Of a DNA stretch of 64,000 bases, positions 63,896 to 64,000 are shown piece by piece (within the stretch, counting starts at the first letter, position 1; each line of letters starts with the position of its first letter). The notes beneath the pieces were generated by a model. The model saw only the letters and a list, made by a program, of their open reading frames with translations. It was not told the DNA's origin and ran no database searches. Where the stretch lies: NCBI RefSeq assembly GCF_002102155.1, contig NZ_LQOU01000051.1:288541-352540 (forward strand). Direction: 5' to 3'. This DNA is from Mycobacterium europaeum. Lineage in GTDB: Bacteria > Actinomycetota > Actinomycetes > Mycobacteriales > Mycobacteriaceae. The position numbers and the translations under genes were made by a program.

Positions 63896-64000
63896 CTACT
63901 TGGCGGCAGCCGTACCGCTTTCTTGCTCGCGTTTGATTTCGAGGGCGATGTCGATGAGTTGGTCTTCTTGGCCGCCGATGAGTTTGCGCTGGCCGGCGCG
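63896..64000 (-). CDS. hsaF: 4-hydroxy-2-oxovalerate aldolase HsaF, C-terminal end (cut by window edge)
   Basis: The last 34 codons (RKLIGGQEDQLIDIALEIKR, then a Glu/Ala tail) match the end of DmpG/HsaF-type aldolases, which cleave 4-hydroxy-2-oxohexanoate in ring catabolism. The position next to the Rv3529c-3531c block fits Rv3534c. Most of the gene lies outside. Confidence 0.78.
   Translation of the reverse strand, partial: RAGQRKLIGGQEDQLIDIALEIKREQESGTAAAK

Overview
The window is from a Mycobacterium, most likely a slow grower. It is GC-rich. It carries a phoP 5' end, an LpqH-type lipoprotein and a complete mce4 operon. It also carries a long cholesterol-catabolism block whose gene order closely follows what I recall of M. 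tuberculosis Rv3489-Rv3534c. M. tuberculosis names here come from recognising protein sequences and order, not from a search.

Layout. 1-1,220: start of phoP, a divergent protein with 10-residue repeats, and tRNA-Thr(TGT). 1,260-7,750: envelope and secreted proteins (DUF732 protein, lytic transglycosylase lipoprotein, Gly/Pro/Gln-rich secreted protein, LpqH, trypsin-like protease), a cold-shock protein and an enoyl-CoA hydratase. 7,920-14,910: hydrolase, amidase, TDT-family transporter, LytR-CpsA-Psr protein and an SDR. 14,910-22,350: an accessory island bounded by an IS3 remnant on the left and a broken dehydrogenase on the right. It contains a Bcr/CflA exporter and a tight gene set: a sugar-phosphate cyclase most like 2-deoxy-scyllo-inosose synthase, a bicupin, an SDR, a cupin and a quinone-oxidoreductase-like MDR. 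The exporter and the cyclase operon each sit behind the same phased palindrome array (GATAC-N5-GTATC at 20-bp steps). This is the best candidate for an undescribed system, a small carbocycle pathway with its own exporter.

22,330-27,760: SDR, enoyl-CoA hydratase, a DivIVA-domain protein with a transposase-like tail, and otsA with its small upstream partner. 27,769-38,206: the mce4 steroid importer (yrbE4A-yrbE4B-mce4A-F plus two Mce-associated proteins), on the minus strand. 38,446-63,475: hsd4A-fdxD, fadE26-fadE27-fadD17, ilvX and an amidohydrolase, fadD19, echA19, cyp142, an F420-type oxidoreductase, a DUF35 protein with ltp4-ltp3, kshA, a sulfotransferase-SDR-DUF1254 operon, and (63,896-64,000) the end of hsaF.

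How it works together. Mce4 imports sterol. CYP142 and FdxD start side-chain oxidation. FadD17/FadD19 activate the side chain to CoA thioesters. FadE26/27, EchA19, Hsd4A and the Ltp/DUF35 proteins shorten it. KshA opens the ring system, and HsaF acts at the end of ring degradation. At least eight sites match the KstR operator pattern (AACnnGTT core within TAGAACnnGTTCTA). They lie in front of nearly every transcription unit of this block, plus one in front of an SDR at 22,332-23,162 outside the usual block.
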